Source: Scortum barcoo
Lineage: Eukaryota; Chordata; Actinopteri; Centrarchiformes; Terapontidae
Direction of reading: 5' to 3'
DNA length: 64,000 nucleotides
NCBI GenBank assembly: GCA_023238725.1
Contig: CM041544.1
Coordinates: 5,476,001-5,540,000, forward strand
This document shows, piece after piece, positions 24,101 through 61,407 of the stretch. The notes beneath the pieces were generated by a model that saw only the letters and a program-made list of their open reading frames with translations, did no database searches and was not told the DNA's origin. The position numbers were made by a program, and so were the translations under genes. Numbering within the stretch: position 1 is the first letter of the stretch; every line of letters starts with the position of its first letter.

Positions 24101-27100
24101 ATGTGGTCTGAAGAGTGTATTTTTGGTTTGATGAATACTTCTCAGTTCATCAGTGTTACAAACAGCATCCAGTGTTGTTGCAGAGATCCAGAGATCATCT
24201 CCTACTGAGTGTTTCAGTTGTCTTCAGGAGATTGGACCCTTATGAACTCTATTTATTTGGACGTTTTTCATTTTTTGATATTATTTATATTAACATGACG
24301 AGGTGCATCACCTACAGCAGCTGACTGAATATAATGTATGGATTACACAAAAACTAGTCTTGTAGTTAGACCCATCCAAGTATTTTCATTTTTGAACCCA
24401 GGATCTGGCCAGAGAACCTTTTTTTTCCTACAGACCCATTTCCCCTTTTGATTAATAAGTGTTTGGTAATAAGAATATACTGATGGATCAATAAGCTTTA
24501 GTTTATTGATTTCAGAGTCTAACCCAGCACTTCCCATTTGAATACTTAAGTCATAAACAAACCTGTTCTGCCACAGGAAAAACCAGCAACTATTTGCAGC
24601 CTTTGCTATGTCAACTATGGATTCCTTGTTCTATTTTTATTTAAGTATTAAAGCCAAAAGCACTGACGTCAAGCAGTGGTCGGTTTTATGTGTAGAGCCT
24701 GTTGAATTTACCTGAGAGCCTCTTCATCCTGTAGGGGAAAGTGTCTTTTTCCCAATCCCATTAGCTGGTGTCAGACAGAGGTGGTGAGGGAGCCGTGTGG
24801 GGATGCTGGATGTGTCTGGCAGAGGGGTGAGGGGAGCGTGATGGAAATTGGGTCACAGGAGGAGCTGACGGAGCAGCTCATCAAAGGCTGACAGAGCAGA
24901 GAGGAGATGAGCAGAGTAACGCAGACGCTCCGCCGATGAATCTGTGAAATTACAGTCATCCTCCAGAGTTTTCCCTTAAACTCCACTTCAACGTTCACAC
25001 ACGGATGGAGCTCATGCCTGTGCCGGCGACGGTGACATTTCTAGATCCTAAAGAGCAGGCTGCGCTCAGACCTGATCCCCTCCAACAGAGCACCACATGC
25101 AAAAGTTACATGCTGATTTGCTCATTTTGCGTCTCCAGCACTACATGATGTCAGGTGTGGGTCAAGCTGCATTTGCAAAGTATCTGGGTTTTTATCATGT
25201 TCAGACATTTTACCTCAGGGTCTGATTTAGATTTCCATTTCCATAGATTTCCATTTTCAGTCTTGTTGTACTTGATGAATAATATGACTATTGCTGATAA
25301 ATAGATCTTAGCTGGGATTTTATTTGTGCCGTCTGAGGAGTTCTTCCAGTCTGTAGCTGCAGGATACGCTGGGCATTAGTGCCCTTCAAAGCTCACAGGA
25401 GGAATGCAGCGTTGTCTGTTTTGCTGCATCATTGCTGCAGTGTTCCTTTCCTATTTTTATTCCTTATCGTGGTTATATAGACACAACGTTAGCTCAATTT
25501 TATGATTTTCTCATTACACAGACAGCCAATTGCTCCATCTGTGTCTCTTAAATATAATTTTTGAGACTCAGCTTCACAAGCTATGGCGTTTGCAACAGCT
25601 TTAATTAACCTTCAGAATAATAGCAATTTCACAGCTTGGTGACAACACAGGATGATGCCTTTCAATTTGGATGACGGAGGCGAAGCTGCGGGCAGGTAGA
25701 GACAGGGAGCGCTGTTGGGGGCTGCCACAGTAGTTATTTTCTCAGGGTTGCTGCAGAGGCCAGCTCATTTCTAGAGGCTTGACAGGCATTACTCGCGTTT
25801 GACTTCCAGGGTGGGACCCCCGCTCACTACCAGATGAGATGGAGGGTGGGGGGGTGGTTGATTTGGAGCCATGGATCACCTTTTCTATTAACCCAGGTTT
25901 TCGACTGTTTTCAGTGACCTATTGGCACAGGAGCAGCACTGCAGCACACAAAGAGCAGGGTGGCTATATGCTGCTCTGGCCCTGTTCCCACCAGCACCTG
26001 CTGCAGAGCCGAAGCCAGCCGATCATGCTAATTTGGCTGGCAGTATAACTCTGAGGACGGCGTGTCCTTGCTGCTCCTTCTTCACTGACACTCCTGCCTA
26101 GAGAGAGTAAACAAGCCAGCTGGAACAGTGTGCCTGCGCGCGTGCCCACTACTGAGGAATTGCAGTTGCACTTTTCCCCTCCCTCCTTCACTTCCCCCCC
26201 ACCCACCTTTTTAATTATCTTAATTATGGAATGTGCTGCCAGCGGCTGAAATGAATTGCTCAGCTCTCCGTCCTGCCAGCGGCCATTAAGGGCGACCCAG
26301 TTCCCTTCGGCCGCAGTGGCGTAATGCTTAGGCAGGGAGAAAGCAGAAGAGATTCCAACCCTGTCATCAGAATATGCCGTATTAATGCGCTCAAGCAGTG
26401 CGAGATCAATCTGTTCAGCAAGCACAGGTGCAGTTTTAAAAAAAAAAAAAAAAAAGAGCTGTGGAGAGCGTCAAACGGCTGGCAGCGGACGAGAGAGAGC
26501 TCCTGTGTTTATAGCCACTTTTAAAATAAAAGTGTGATATTTCCGTTGCACGCTCAGTAGCCTTCAAAGCGCCCAGTGCTTGCTTTGGTTTCCTTTCTCA
26601 ACAAGTGGCCAGAACTGTCTCCATCGACATTTAGCATATGCTGCTTTAAGTGCTGCACTGAACTGTGCTCTGACCTCTTTTATAGAGTGAATGTGCTCAG
26701 CTGCAGAAATAGGTGTACAGAAAACAGTGGCTGAATTGTACGCAACTTGTGGCAAGTGCTTATGGGTAACAGCCTCACGCTGGCCTGGCTGTACAAACAG
26801 CTTAATAAAGTCCATGTTATGTCCCAACTGCAGAAACCCATAACACCAAAATAACCACGGAGCCCCAGGATAACTTGAGAAAGCTGCTGCTCTTTTTACA
26901 CTTGATGTGCAAGCTAATGTAAGTGTTGTAGGTCGAGATGACGCTTTGGTCTCAGCCCTTTGGTTTCCTCTGCAGGCTCATGAAAATGTATCTGCTCAGG
27001 TGTTTGCATTAAATCTGTCCACGTCCTGAATGATAACTCTGAGATGGCTCGGCAGCTCGGCCAGTAATTCCCTTGCCAGCGTCCCGTGACCAACTACGGC

Positions 27101-30100
27101 TCAGTCGTCCTTAAACTTTAAGTGAAGCTCTCGGTGAAACAAGGTTGACGTGTTTTTACCTGCCTTACACGCCTGTCTTGTAGCGCAAATGAACAGGATA
27201 ATATATTTATCAATCTGCTGCTGACATGGCCAGAGGGGAATGTGTTCTTGAACCAAGTCCTGCTTTCACAATGACCAATGACTCAGCACTGTTTTTAATA
27301 CCACTCCACTGCTTTATTTCTCGACTAGACAAGACGTGTGTCAAAATCACTACTTTAAAAAAAGATTGAGTGTCACCCCTCCCGCGAGACGAGCATCTTG
27401 CTTAGAAAGCCTGTTGAAACGACCTTTGATCCACTTTTCTGAGTATGTGAGACTGTTTCACATCCTGTCTAACAATCCATCATCAAACGTATGAAGGCGA
27501 AAGGTTTTAACAGCTCAAACACGTTCTGTCAGGTCGTCTGTTTTTACACACAGTATTTGAATTTTGGTGAATGTATTGACCTTTGCTCGTCAGGGAAACT
27601 CGGCTTCATTTTTATGGCTCTTTCAATTGATTGAAAATAAATAATTCATAAATAAATACCTATTATTTAGTAGGGAACCTGTCACCCTTTGTTTCTCTTC
27701 ACACGCTGAAGCAGTTCATCAGGCTGTTGTAAAAGAATTTTTTTTGCCTCTCTAAAACAGAAACCAAAAACAAAAGAGGAAGAGTGTAAATAAAGGTTTG
27801 AACAGTGTTTCAAGCTTTAGTTTTCAAGCAGTAGTTTACTGCTGTACCAGCAGTGCCTACATAAATACAGCACCACAACAGTAACTACATTATGTGTGGC
27901 TTACAGGAAAACGTCTGAATCCCTGTTCATAACTAGCACATCTACTGTGTAGTATTTTCCACCTCGTCTGTCCTGGTGGAAGGTGGAGGCTAAAGTTTTT
28001 ATTTGTGGAACTTTACAGTCCAGCTGATGTAGCCAAACTTGTTATCCAAGATGGGGTTACATTTGCCAAACACATTAGTCAGTCTTCATCCTTAAAGCGT
28101 TTCCTCCTCTAATGTGAAGAGCCAAACATGCTGTTTGAAAATACAAACAATGGCTTGTCAAAGTGCGTAAGCTAAGCAGCTAAACAGGGTTGTAATAAAG
28201 TGAAGTACCTTATTGTACCTGCTGTATAACACTAAGTCTGCCTGGCTCTACACTGAAATACTGTGAGTGTTTTTAACCATCTTATCAGATTAAATAGGTG
28301 GCTAATTGTAGCTGATCAAATCTGCCAGCGACAGTTGTTACCTCATGCTACAAACAGACCGCAGATGAGTAAATGTGTCTACTTGTGTCTATCACTGTCT
28401 GAAATCAAGGATTGTTTTATCATTGTACACCGCCATGAGAGAACTGACACACATATTAACAGTAACTAAGCCTTAATGAACGTGCAGTTATTAAAAAAAA
28501 AAAAAAACCTCTGACATGAAATACACAACACTGTTAATGGTGAGAAGGTGAGAAAATGGGCTCTCTAAAGCCGAGCTGCTCGTCTTGCAGTTAGTTTACA
28601 GAGTTGCAGTGTAACACAGAGGCCGGGTGCTCTGCTGGGCTCAGTCCCTCTGGTAGCATCCCGCCTCGCTCTCCTCCCACTGACTCTTGGGCTAGTTATT
28701 AATAGAAAGTGGATGGGTCTGTCTGAGTGAGGAAATCAGGTTGCCTTCCTGTAAATATTGCATGATTTCCCTCGAGTCAGCCAGGAATGCCAGAGAGGAG
28801 GATGCAGCAGAGAATTTACTCAAGTTTTTTTATTTATGTTTTTTATTTTAATGCCCTGATGACATGCAAGTTTGGACTTCAGATTAATTCTTCTTACATG
28901 CACGTCAGTCCTTTTTTAATCTCGGTGGAAGCTGCCTGGGCGGCTCCTCCCTGTCTGTCAGTAAGCCTGCGGTGCGAGGTATGTGCACCATACCTGGCCT
29001 CCTTCAAACGTTCTTCTCTTCAACTTTCACATGACTGCATCATTCTCATTTTTCTTGTTTCAGTGGAAGGCCACCTGACCAAACGGCATTTGTTCAGTGC
29101 GAGCTTCCTTGTGTCCTCAGTTCCTCTGCTGTTTGTTTAATACAGTTCGTTCAGCCTGTAGGCAGAAAGAATTCCTGCGTCTCTTTACCTGCCAGCTTGG
29201 CATCCTCACAGGACTGGGACATGCAGGCAGAGAGGGCCGGAGCCTCTCTCTCTCTGAAGACGACGCAGAGCTGTAGGTGTTGAGTTTGGATGCTTTTCTA
29301 GTTCCACTGGTTGTTTAGCAGCAGGAGTCTCATGACCCCTGCTGTACGCTCACACACTCTTTATTGGCTCGTACTGTCCCCCACAATACCTTGCACTTGG
29401 CTTCAGTGTTGACTCACAAACGGGATCTGCAGACTTTACGCTCTCGAGATGTCATTAGAGATGCTGTAACAGAAATGTGACTGAATGTCTTTTTTTTTTT
29501 TTTTTTTTACACTGATGTTCAGTGGGATTTAATTAAAACAGGCTATAACATATTATCATATTATTTTTGACAAAATACCATGATGTTGGTAGGTGGATAC
29601 ATTTCTGATCTTGTAACAGTAGTGATATAATAAACTTTTGACGGACAGTCTATTGTAGGTTATGAATGTCAGTGTTCATGTAAGATGTACATCAGTATTA
29701 TGTAGATGTTGGTCATTTCATAAAAATAAATCGACATGCTTTGATTTAATTTTGAATCAGTGTCTCCATTACTGACAAGGTGATTTTGAAAAATGTCTCG
29801 CTCACCGTGAATCAAAGAACTCTGTCTTCCTCCATCAGGTCCGGTGGTTTACGTGCTGGACCTGGCTGACCGGCTCATCTCTAAGGCCGGCCCCTTCGCT
29901 GCTGCCGGCATCATGGTGGGCTCCATCTACTGGACGGCTGTCACCTACGGAGCTGTCACTGTCATGCAGGTGAGACCAATGATCCCCCCCCTGAGAGGCT
30001 CGGCTTTATAAGATCTGTTCAGTCTAGTTAAGGTTGTGACTTTGACTGCAAATGAAATCATGATGTACTTAGAAGCAGCCATGCATCTATTTCTGTTTGG

Positions 30101-32076
30101 ACGTTTATCCATTTTACACAATAGCAGACAGTGGTCAGACCACAGGAGCCTGTTTGTGCTTCTTTCTTCAGTTGTTTCTTTCTCATCTGTGAGGAGAAGA
30201 CGAACAGTGTCCCTCCTCTGCTGTAGTTTTCCATTCTGACGTCCTGTCTGCTCTCCAGGTGGTGGGCCATAAAGAGGGCCTGGACGTTATGGAGAGGGCC
30301 GACCCTCTGTTCCTGCTCATCGGCCTGCCCACCATCCCTGTCATGCTGATTCTCGGCAAGATGATCCGCTGGGAGGACTACGTCCTGCGCCTGTGGAGGA
30401 AGTACTCGAATAAACTGCAGATCCTCAATAGCATCTTCCCAGGTCGGGACACACACTTGCGTCGTATCCAAGTGTCTTTTTGCTTCTTTTACTGTTGCTA
30501 ATCAGAAATCCTGACAAGAGATGTTAAATGAATAAAAACGGCTTCTCTGCTCATTATATCAATCATGTATGTTTCAACTGGCTCCCTGCTGCTTTCCCTC
30601 ACGTCTCTGCAGGGATTGGCTGCCCAGTTCCTCGTATCCCGGCAGAGGCCAGCCCCCTGGCGGACCACGTGTCGGCCACACGGATCCTGTGCGGCGCTCT
30701 GGTCTTCCCCACCATCGCCACCATTGTGGGGAAGCTCATGTTCAGCAGCGTCAACTCCAACCTGCAGAGGACCATCTTGGTGTGTACAGCCAGAAAATAT
30801 TTGATATAAATGCCATCAGACTGTCAGCAACCCAACACAGAGTTACAGTCACAGTCCTTTAGAGAGCTGCTGTCGTATGTGTGACTGATTATATTCATTA
30901 ATCTAAATAATTCTGTAGGTGTGCTGATACTTCCTCCTTTGTCTGATTTAAAGCAACAATGCGAGTCAATCAGTAACTCAGTGAGGCCAAATGAGCAAAA
31001 TACGAGCCCTCCCTACATGAGACTAACCCCACCTCCTCTCTCACCTAGTGGTGAGGGCAGAGCGGTAACCAGAGCGGCTCATGTGATCAGACGCCTCCGA
31101 ACACTCTGTCCTCGCCTACCGAGCTCCACGAGCGACGGACAGGCTGCTGACTGACAGAGTTTGAGCTCTGCAGGAAGGAGGAAGTTCAGTCAGTCAGATT
31201 TCGAGCCGGTTCAGACTGTTCAACCTCGCATATTAGAGGAACATTTATCATGTGGCTGAAAATGAAAACGTATAATAATGAAAAATAGATATCACAGGGT
31301 TTTTACTTTACAGCCGCAAACATTAAAGGAGAGTTTTTACATTAACAGTATTTAATGATTATTTTGATTTCACCATTCTTTGTCATTCTTTGTCTTCACC
31401 TTTTTTATTTAAATTCAGGAGTACAGTTAATTTTTTTATTAGTATTTAAAATAGAAAAAAATCAATATTTGTCATTCTAACAGATACTAAAGTGAGAAAC
31501 AATCAGAATGATGAATAATGTTCTTAAACAAATAAATAAACAAACCAAACGTACTCGGTGCAGTAACTTTGAAGTCTCCGCTGGTTGCCTGGCAACCCCA
31601 CTGTGGCGATGTGAAACAGTCCGGCATGAAATTGGTATCCACTGGATCCACTGGAAAAACACAAGTAGTTGTTTTTTACTCTTCAGTTTTTCTTTAGATG
31701 AAACAAAGGAGTTATGACACGTTCATTTGCTGCTTGGAGATGAAACCCTGATACATACAATACACTGATATATGAAATGTGCTGCGCACAGGAGGATGTC
31801 CTCTGTTTATCTGTCTGTGTGTTTATGGGATGTTTGGTGCTGTCATAGGTGTGACAGTTGGCATGGAAATGAAAGAAGATCTATCTTAAGCCACGAGTGG
31901 GGAAAAGCTTTGATGTCTTTAAGTCCTCTTTCCACAAACTGTTTTTTTTTTCCTTACAGGGAGGTATCGCCTTTGTGGCCATTAAGGGGGCATTTAAGGT
32001 CTACTTCAAACAGCAGCAATACCTGAGGCAAGCCCACCGCAAGATCCTCAACTTCCCCGAGCAGGAGGAAGCCTGA
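8968..32076 (+). CDS. marchf5: MARCHF5 (MITOL), RING-CH E3 ubiquitin ligase; whole gene, six coding exons
   Basis: The joined exons (8968-9011, 19910-20112, 29839-29969, 30259-30442, 30613-30779, 31960-32076) give 846 nt, or 281 residues, with every phase matching; human has 278. MARCHF5 is a mitochondrial outer-membrane ubiquitin ligase that targets fission, fusion and quality-control proteins. The C4HC3 RING-CH zinc ligands are Cys17, Cys20, Cys36, Cys38, His46, Cys49, Cys68 and Cys71. Four hydrophobic segments follow, at roughly 100-124, 142-160, 212-232 and 243-258. The C-terminus FKVYFKQQQYLRQAHRKIL and the acidic end EQEEA are strongly conserved. The start at 8968 is the only ATG in frame before the donor apart from Met9; the residues before DRSCW diverge from human and are three longer. 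Introns 1 and 2 are about 11 and 10 kb, the others short. The convergent neighbour is ide. Confidence 0.96.
9786..10127 (-). repeat. AT-rich fish interspersed repeat, copy 4 (inverted)
   Basis: Read on the minus strand, this begins near TTAGGGGTGCAACTAATTAT, passes a TTTCC-AAATCCCAAGGTGATG-like segment and GTTTACTG-TTATGGAAG, and contains AACCAGAAAATATTCACATC. The same landmarks occur in order in the copy at 2728-3043. Confidence 0.55.
13355..13399 (+). repeat. (TG)n microsatellite
   Basis: About 22 TG units in marchf5 intron 1. Confidence 0.95.
13900..13934 (+). repeat. (CA)n microsatellite
   Basis: About 17 CA units in marchf5 intron 1. Confidence 0.95.
15114..15163 (+). repeat. (CA)n microsatellite
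   Basis: About 25 CA units preceded by a short C run. A similar C-run plus CA stretch is at 14864-14881. Confidence 0.95.
19910..20112 (+). CDS. marchf5: marchf5 coding exon 2 (RING-CH domain)
   Basis: Encodes residues 15-82 and one base of Gly83, including all eight zinc ligands of the RING-CH finger. The acceptor is TTTTTAG|G and the donor CTAG|GTGGGT. Confidence 0.96.
20113..29838 (+). other. marchf5: marchf5 intron 2
   Basis: An intron of about 9.7 kb with no recognisable coding exon. It holds A- and T-runs (for example A17 near 26438 and T18 near 29491) and one possible non-LTR tail at 20285-20365. Otherwise I see ordinary noncoding sequence. Confidence 0.85.
20285..20365 (+). repeat. 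possible non-LTR retrotransposon tail fragment
   Basis: TTTAATGTCATATGTGCACA followed by CATTGGCAATGAAATTCTTA resembles a recurring 3' tail of fish LINE-derived repeats. Family and limits are uncertain. Confidence 0.3.
29839..29969 (+). CDS. marchf5: marchf5 coding exon 3 (first membrane segment)
   Basis: Encodes residues 83-126: the conserved VVYVLDLADRLISK linker and the first hydrophobic segment. The acceptor is CCATCAG|GT and the donor CAG|GTGAGA, phase 0. Confidence 0.95.
30259..30442 (+). CDS. marchf5: marchf5 coding exon 4 (second membrane segment)
   Basis: Encodes residues 127-187 with the VVGHKEGLDVMERADPLF block, a hydrophobic segment and the RWEDYVLRLWRKY loop. The acceptor is CTCCAG|GT and the donor CCCAG|GTCGGG. 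Confidence 0.95.
30613..30779 (+). CDS. marchf5: marchf5 coding exon 5 (third membrane segment)
   Basis: Encodes residues 188-243, including CPVPRIPAEASPLADHVSAT and the third hydrophobic segment. The acceptor is TCTGCAG|GG and the donor TTG|GTGTGT, phase 0. Confidence 0.95.
30780..31959 (+). other. marchf5: marchf5 intron 5
   Basis: About 1.2 kb; no coding exon, repeat family or RNA gene recognised. Confidence 0.8.
31960..32076 (+). CDS. marchf5: marchf5 coding exon 6 (last)
   Basis: Encodes residues 244-281 and the TGA stop at 32074-32076. It carries the fourth hydrophobic segment and the basic C-terminal tail. The acceptor is a T-run then CCTTACAG|GG. Confidence 0.95.
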   Translation, partial: GGIAFVAIKGAFKVYFKQQQYLRQAHRKILNFPEQEEA

Positions 32077-32700
32077 GGAGGCTCCGCCGTCCGGAGAGAG
32101 GACGAAACCACACACCTCTGCTGCAGGGGTGAGGGAGGGGAAGATATGAACTGTCGAACTCCGAGCAGGAAGTGCCGGTGAAACAGACTTATGATCAGTG
32201 TCACCCCTCACCACCTGTCCTCCCTGCGTCTCCCCCCCTCACCCCTCCTGGAGTGATTCACCGCACCGTCGCTGACATTCATGCAAAGATCCCTCCCCCC
32301 ACCACCGCCACAACACATTGTTTTTAAACTTTACACGCTTTTGTTAAGGTGAAAGACGAACGAGACTCGTGGATGCAGACTGGAGCATGTTTTTGCGGCC
32401 ACATACACACACACTCATTAACACACATCTCTTTCCCAAGAACTCGTGCTGTGTGACTGTAGAGTGGATGTGCTTCTACAATCACGTAACTAACACTTAT
32501 TGTAAACTTGCTGTATTTTAAAGAAGAATAAAAATGCGGGGCATGTGTAATTAGAAAGTTTTATAATAATAAATAATTGTTTTATAATGTTTATTTTGCA
32601 GATTTAACCCCCCCCCCCTTTGCCAATGTTAGGGGTTTCTATTGAATGAGGAGTCAGTGTGGAATGTATTAAAACAATAAAATGTGTTCAACTGTTGTGA
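32077..32700 (+). other. marchf5: marchf5 3' UTR
   Basis: The sequence after the stop codon contains AATAAA at 32527-32532 and again at 32676-32681. The second is followed by a GT-rich stretch (ATGTGTTCAACTGTTGTG), the usual downstream element, so the main transcript probably ends near 32700. Further AATAAA hexamers near 33398, 33506 and 33888 could serve longer forms. Confidence 0.6.
32676..32681 (+). terminator. marchf5: best marchf5 polyadenylation signal
   Basis: AATAAA with a GT-rich downstream stretch within about 25 bases. Confidence 0.55.
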
Positions 32701-35290
32701 GGATGTAGTACATTAACCACAGCCAGGACGTACTTCATCTCCGTGCCCACATGAAGGGAGTTAACACAGAGCTGGGTTTTAGATCTCGCGTTAATCGTGA
32801 TATTAAAGCTTCGGCAGTGCCCTGTGTTCGGTCGAGCTCCTGCGGGACGAGCCTGTTGCCATGACGCCGCCTCCGCCTGATGGGTGGATGGGGGGACGCG
32901 AACGATTTGTCCCTTTTTCAGAGCATTTTGCAGTGACGGAGCCTTTTGAAGCTTCGGGGTGGCTCTCGCATGACGCCCCATGTGGCACTTTTCACCGGGA
33001 GACACTTCAGTCTGGACTTTTGCTGTTGGGGGTTTTATTTAAGATACAGTTCTCTCTCTCTCTTTTTTTTTTTATTTCTTTTTTCCCTCCCCACAACATT
33101 TAATGATTGAACTGTTGCTGAACTGTAGGCTCAAGTCAGTCGTTGCCATGCTGAGAAAAGTGAAACTTGGACACACTTGGTGGCTGAAAATGAGTCAGCG
33201 GAGCAGTTGACATTTTGGCAGAGCTCGTGGGGAAATTAAAGGGTTCAAGTAAATGCCAAAAGCTGTATTTTCCTCACGTACTGGTAGTGGTATTGCAGAT
33301 AGTTCTGGTTTTATTTGCCCAGGTTTGTGATCGCCTGTACAAAAAAAAGTTTTCCAAATGTCATGTAATTTGGGACCATTTCTCCAGTAGAAAATAAAAA
33401 AGTGAAATCAGGAGGCAATTTCAGATGGTTTTCTTTTTAAATGTAATATAAATGTGACTGCAACAGGAAAGTGTATTGCGTTAGGATTAGAAACCTCCAA
33501 ACCTGTACAAATAAAACAAAGGACTATCTGTGTGAGAGGTGTGTGTGAAAACAGGGCTCAGTGAACTGATGCTAACAAAGCACTACATGATGGTACCTTT
33601 TATGTTTTAAATCACTGAGCCCTAACTTACTGTCTTCTGCCTCTCAGAGGAGCTAGAAATCATCAGTATGTGACTTCCTGTGTAAAAGGTGCGACGTATA
33701 GCTGACCACTTGGAATATTTAACCCGCACATAGAAACTGTGCCTGCTTTAGAGATGTTGGCCTGCGAAACCACAGCTTCCCCACTACATCCACCGTCACG
33801 TCTCCACTCTGCCAAAGGAGACGAAGTCTGAACTGTATCGTACAGACGTCGCTTCTCAGTTTTAAGGTCTATCGTATCAGTTCTGTGAATAAATGTATTT
33901 TTCCAATGCCCAGGTGCTTGTGTTGGGATTTCTTTCTGGGCGAGGAGGGAAGTGTTGCATTGAAAAACACACATGGTTCCATTCAGTAGTTTATTAATTA
34001 GAAACACGCAGGAAACAATAAAAAGAAACTGAAAATGTCAGCACTCGTTTATCACCAGCCAATCACAGACTCTTGTGTTGCCAAAGACAAGAAATGAAAA
34101 AAAATTGCTTCTGATTTTTCTAAATGTAAACCAATCACTAGGTACTTCATAAGGTAAACAGTGCACGGCCCACCAAAGCCTGATATGTAATGTTGCTAGT
34201 TTCTACTGAACACTGCATGAAAACAGCTGTGTCACCTCCCCCAGGTGCTGCCTGTGGGAGAGAGTCTACCTAATGCTGCTGCTGCTGGTTGTCTTTGGGT
34301 TCTGACAACAAAAGGGAATGGGGCCTTTAACAAAGTAGCATTTGACATTGAGGGGGGTCCTCGATTCTAAAAGAATTGAAATGGTTTTGATCTAGTTGAG
34401 ACGTAGTAAAATGCTGGAAATCATTGAAGAAGCTTTTGATAAAGCACAATCGTACAGGTGCTCCCTTATAACTTTAAATTGCTCTTAAACTGCAGCATTG
34501 TATGAGTGAGCGGTGAACTCTGCCTGAGAACAGGTTTGGGAGGGCAGGGGGAAAGAAATCTAACTCTGATTTTTTTTGGCTGTTTGAACAGGGCGGGTGG
34601 CAGCTCCACCAGCAGTGTTTTGTCACAGCAAAGCTGGCTAGCACCTGAGAGAGCAGGTCATGCTCGCACACCACCGACGTCACTGTCCACGCACCGCCGA
34701 GCGCTCAGAGCAGACGTGTTCCTCTCCGCGGATCAGTATGGATCCAGCTGCTGTAGTACTGTGCAGTGCAGAGCCACGTCTCATTCTGCCTCACACTGTT
34801 TCCTGTCCACATCATTAAGTTTATTGCTTAGTGAGAGAAGTGCATATATTCAGAAAAATAAATTCAGACTGGAGCTTTTCTTTTCAACCCCTTAAACACT
34901 GTAGACATCAACATGATTTTTTTTCTCAGAGAAAAAGGCTAGCTGCTTTTGACATCTCTGCTGGAAGAGCCAGTGCACAGTCCAGCGATTCAGGGAGGTT
35001 AGATCCTCCAGGTTTACGCCCCGGATCAGACCAGGAGCAGCTCAGTGCAGCCACATACAAACTAAGTGATGCCCCCCTGGAAAGGCACAAGCTGCAGAGG
35101 GTCTCTGCAAGTCTCAGACACAGAGTGTAAGAATAATGACAACCTCCCCAGAGCTTATACAATGGAAAAATAAAAATACTGTTTGTCTCTACAGCTGTTA
35201 CTTCCTTCTTACAAAAATAAGTTGGAGAATAAGGATCTGATCTGATCACATTTAGTGAAGTGAACAAAATACTACAGTAGATGGTAAGTG
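32701..35290. other. interval between convergent marchf5 and ide
   Basis: No recognisable gene. The stretch lies between the probable 3' ends of two convergent genes and may be partly covered by longer 3' UTRs from either side. Minus-strand AATAAA hexamers (TTTATT on the plus strand) occur at 33990, 34820 and 35291. Confidence 0.6.
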
Positions 35291-36232
35291 TTTATTTCTA
35301 TCAGTCACTGGTAAAATTGAGTGTAAAAAAAAAAAAAAAACAGCATGGAGGTACCCCTGAGATGTCTGATTTACATACTACTGTAAAATGCATTAAAAAA
35401 ATTCAAATAAAACAACTTTCATGGGATGGCTGTGATTAGCAATTTCAAACAGCTCCTCAAAAGGGTCCCAACATTTTACCAGTTTACAAGCAAAAACATT
35501 TCAAAAGCTGCAGAGGATAAAATCGTAATTTTAAAGGCAGATATTCTTTAGAAACGCCTAAATTTGAATAAAATCATTCCATTTGACCGAGTGCGTCTTT
35601 TGTGGTGACGTTTTCACGAGAGTTACATTGCAAACATACCAGTCCGACAAATAAAAGAAGACCTTCCTGGAGCTACTGTCTTCACCTTCTACAGCCCCCG
35701 GTTCATCACAGTACACCAGCCATCCTTTCTCAAAGCAGCATGTTTGAATAATTCAAATAAAACGCCTCCTACTGTGAAGCTTCTGCAGTATACTTGAACT
35801 TGTTTAAAGGGATCTGGCCCTCATCTTTTTTCTTCTTTTTTTTTTTGATGTTTCTATTTCCTTTACAACAGCCTACACAGTTTTGTGATGCGTGAGTGTC
35901 GCGTCTCCTTTTAGAGATTTTAGAGAACATGAGGTGAGTCTGATGTGACCTCTAATCGTCATCACGGCTATGTAGACAACCACGGCTAACTTTGTGATTC
36001 AAACACACGCATTTTGTTTCCAAGCATCTCTTCTAGTGGCTCCAGCCTGCCACACATGCTCACACACACACACACAGTCCCATACAAACACACACGCCAA
36101 TGCAGGCTCAGTCAGATGAGTGTCTCCCTGACGGGGGGAGGGATGTACATGGGAGAAACAGCAGGCGTCCCTTGCGGTCGCTCTCCCCGACGTCCCCTCC
36201 ATGGCCGCTGCGTGTCGCCCTGCCGACCCCGC
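35291..36232 (-). other. ide: probable ide 3' UTR
   Basis: This is the stretch from the ide stop codon to the first minus-strand AATAAA (35291-35296), a 3' UTR of about 0.94 kb. More distal signals would give a longer form. The end point is inferred. Confidence 0.45.
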
Positions 36233-61054
<24,822 letters not shown>

Positions 61055-61071
<17 letters not shown>

Positions 61072-61114
61072 ACTTTGATCCGGTGAAAAACAAACTCTGC
61101 TCCTTCGGCGCCAT
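61055..61114 (-). promoter_or_regulatory. ide: overlapping upstream ORF in the ide leader
   Basis: A 19-codon frame starts at ATG 61114, 43 nt upstream of the main ATG, in a different frame, and ends with TAA at 61055, inside the main coding frame. Its start context CAATATGGCGCC has A at -3 and G at +4 and matches 10 of 12 positions of the TISU consensus. The main ATG has A at -3 but T at +4. If transcribed, it should limit initiation at the main ATG. Confidence 0.6.
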
Positions 61115-61407
61115 ATTGGACTAGACCAGAGCAACAGATCACAGACGAGTCATTTCTTCAACACGGTAGGCGATTAATTTAGACTGATACACAAAGTCAT
61201 GACCATGGTTATCAGTTAGATACTCTTAATTAATCTGTCTAAGACAATACAAATTGTCCAGTTCAATCTGTGGTATATTTATGAAATTTATGATGCGTCA
61301 TTGACTCTGGTATCGATTATGGTAGCCTGCGTTGTGGATTTCCTTTTACGTCCTGCGTATCAGGTCAGGTTCAAGCTGCAGAGACATGAAGCAGTGAGAA
61401 ATAAATA
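61115..61407. other. region immediately upstream of ide, probable promoter
   Basis: About 0.3 kb between the ide leader and the transposon. No TATA box or strong CpG density is visible; the GGCGCCATATTGG at 61108-61119 is a YY1-like site at the likely start region. Confidence 0.4.

Noticed and set aside
25964..26425. A 153-codon minus-strand frame in marchf5 intron 2
   Set aside because: No recognised domain, low similarity to anything known to me, and no codon bias or splice support.
30921..31154. A 77-codon frame in marchf5 intron 5
   Set aside because: GC-richer than its surroundings but without homology; treated as intron.
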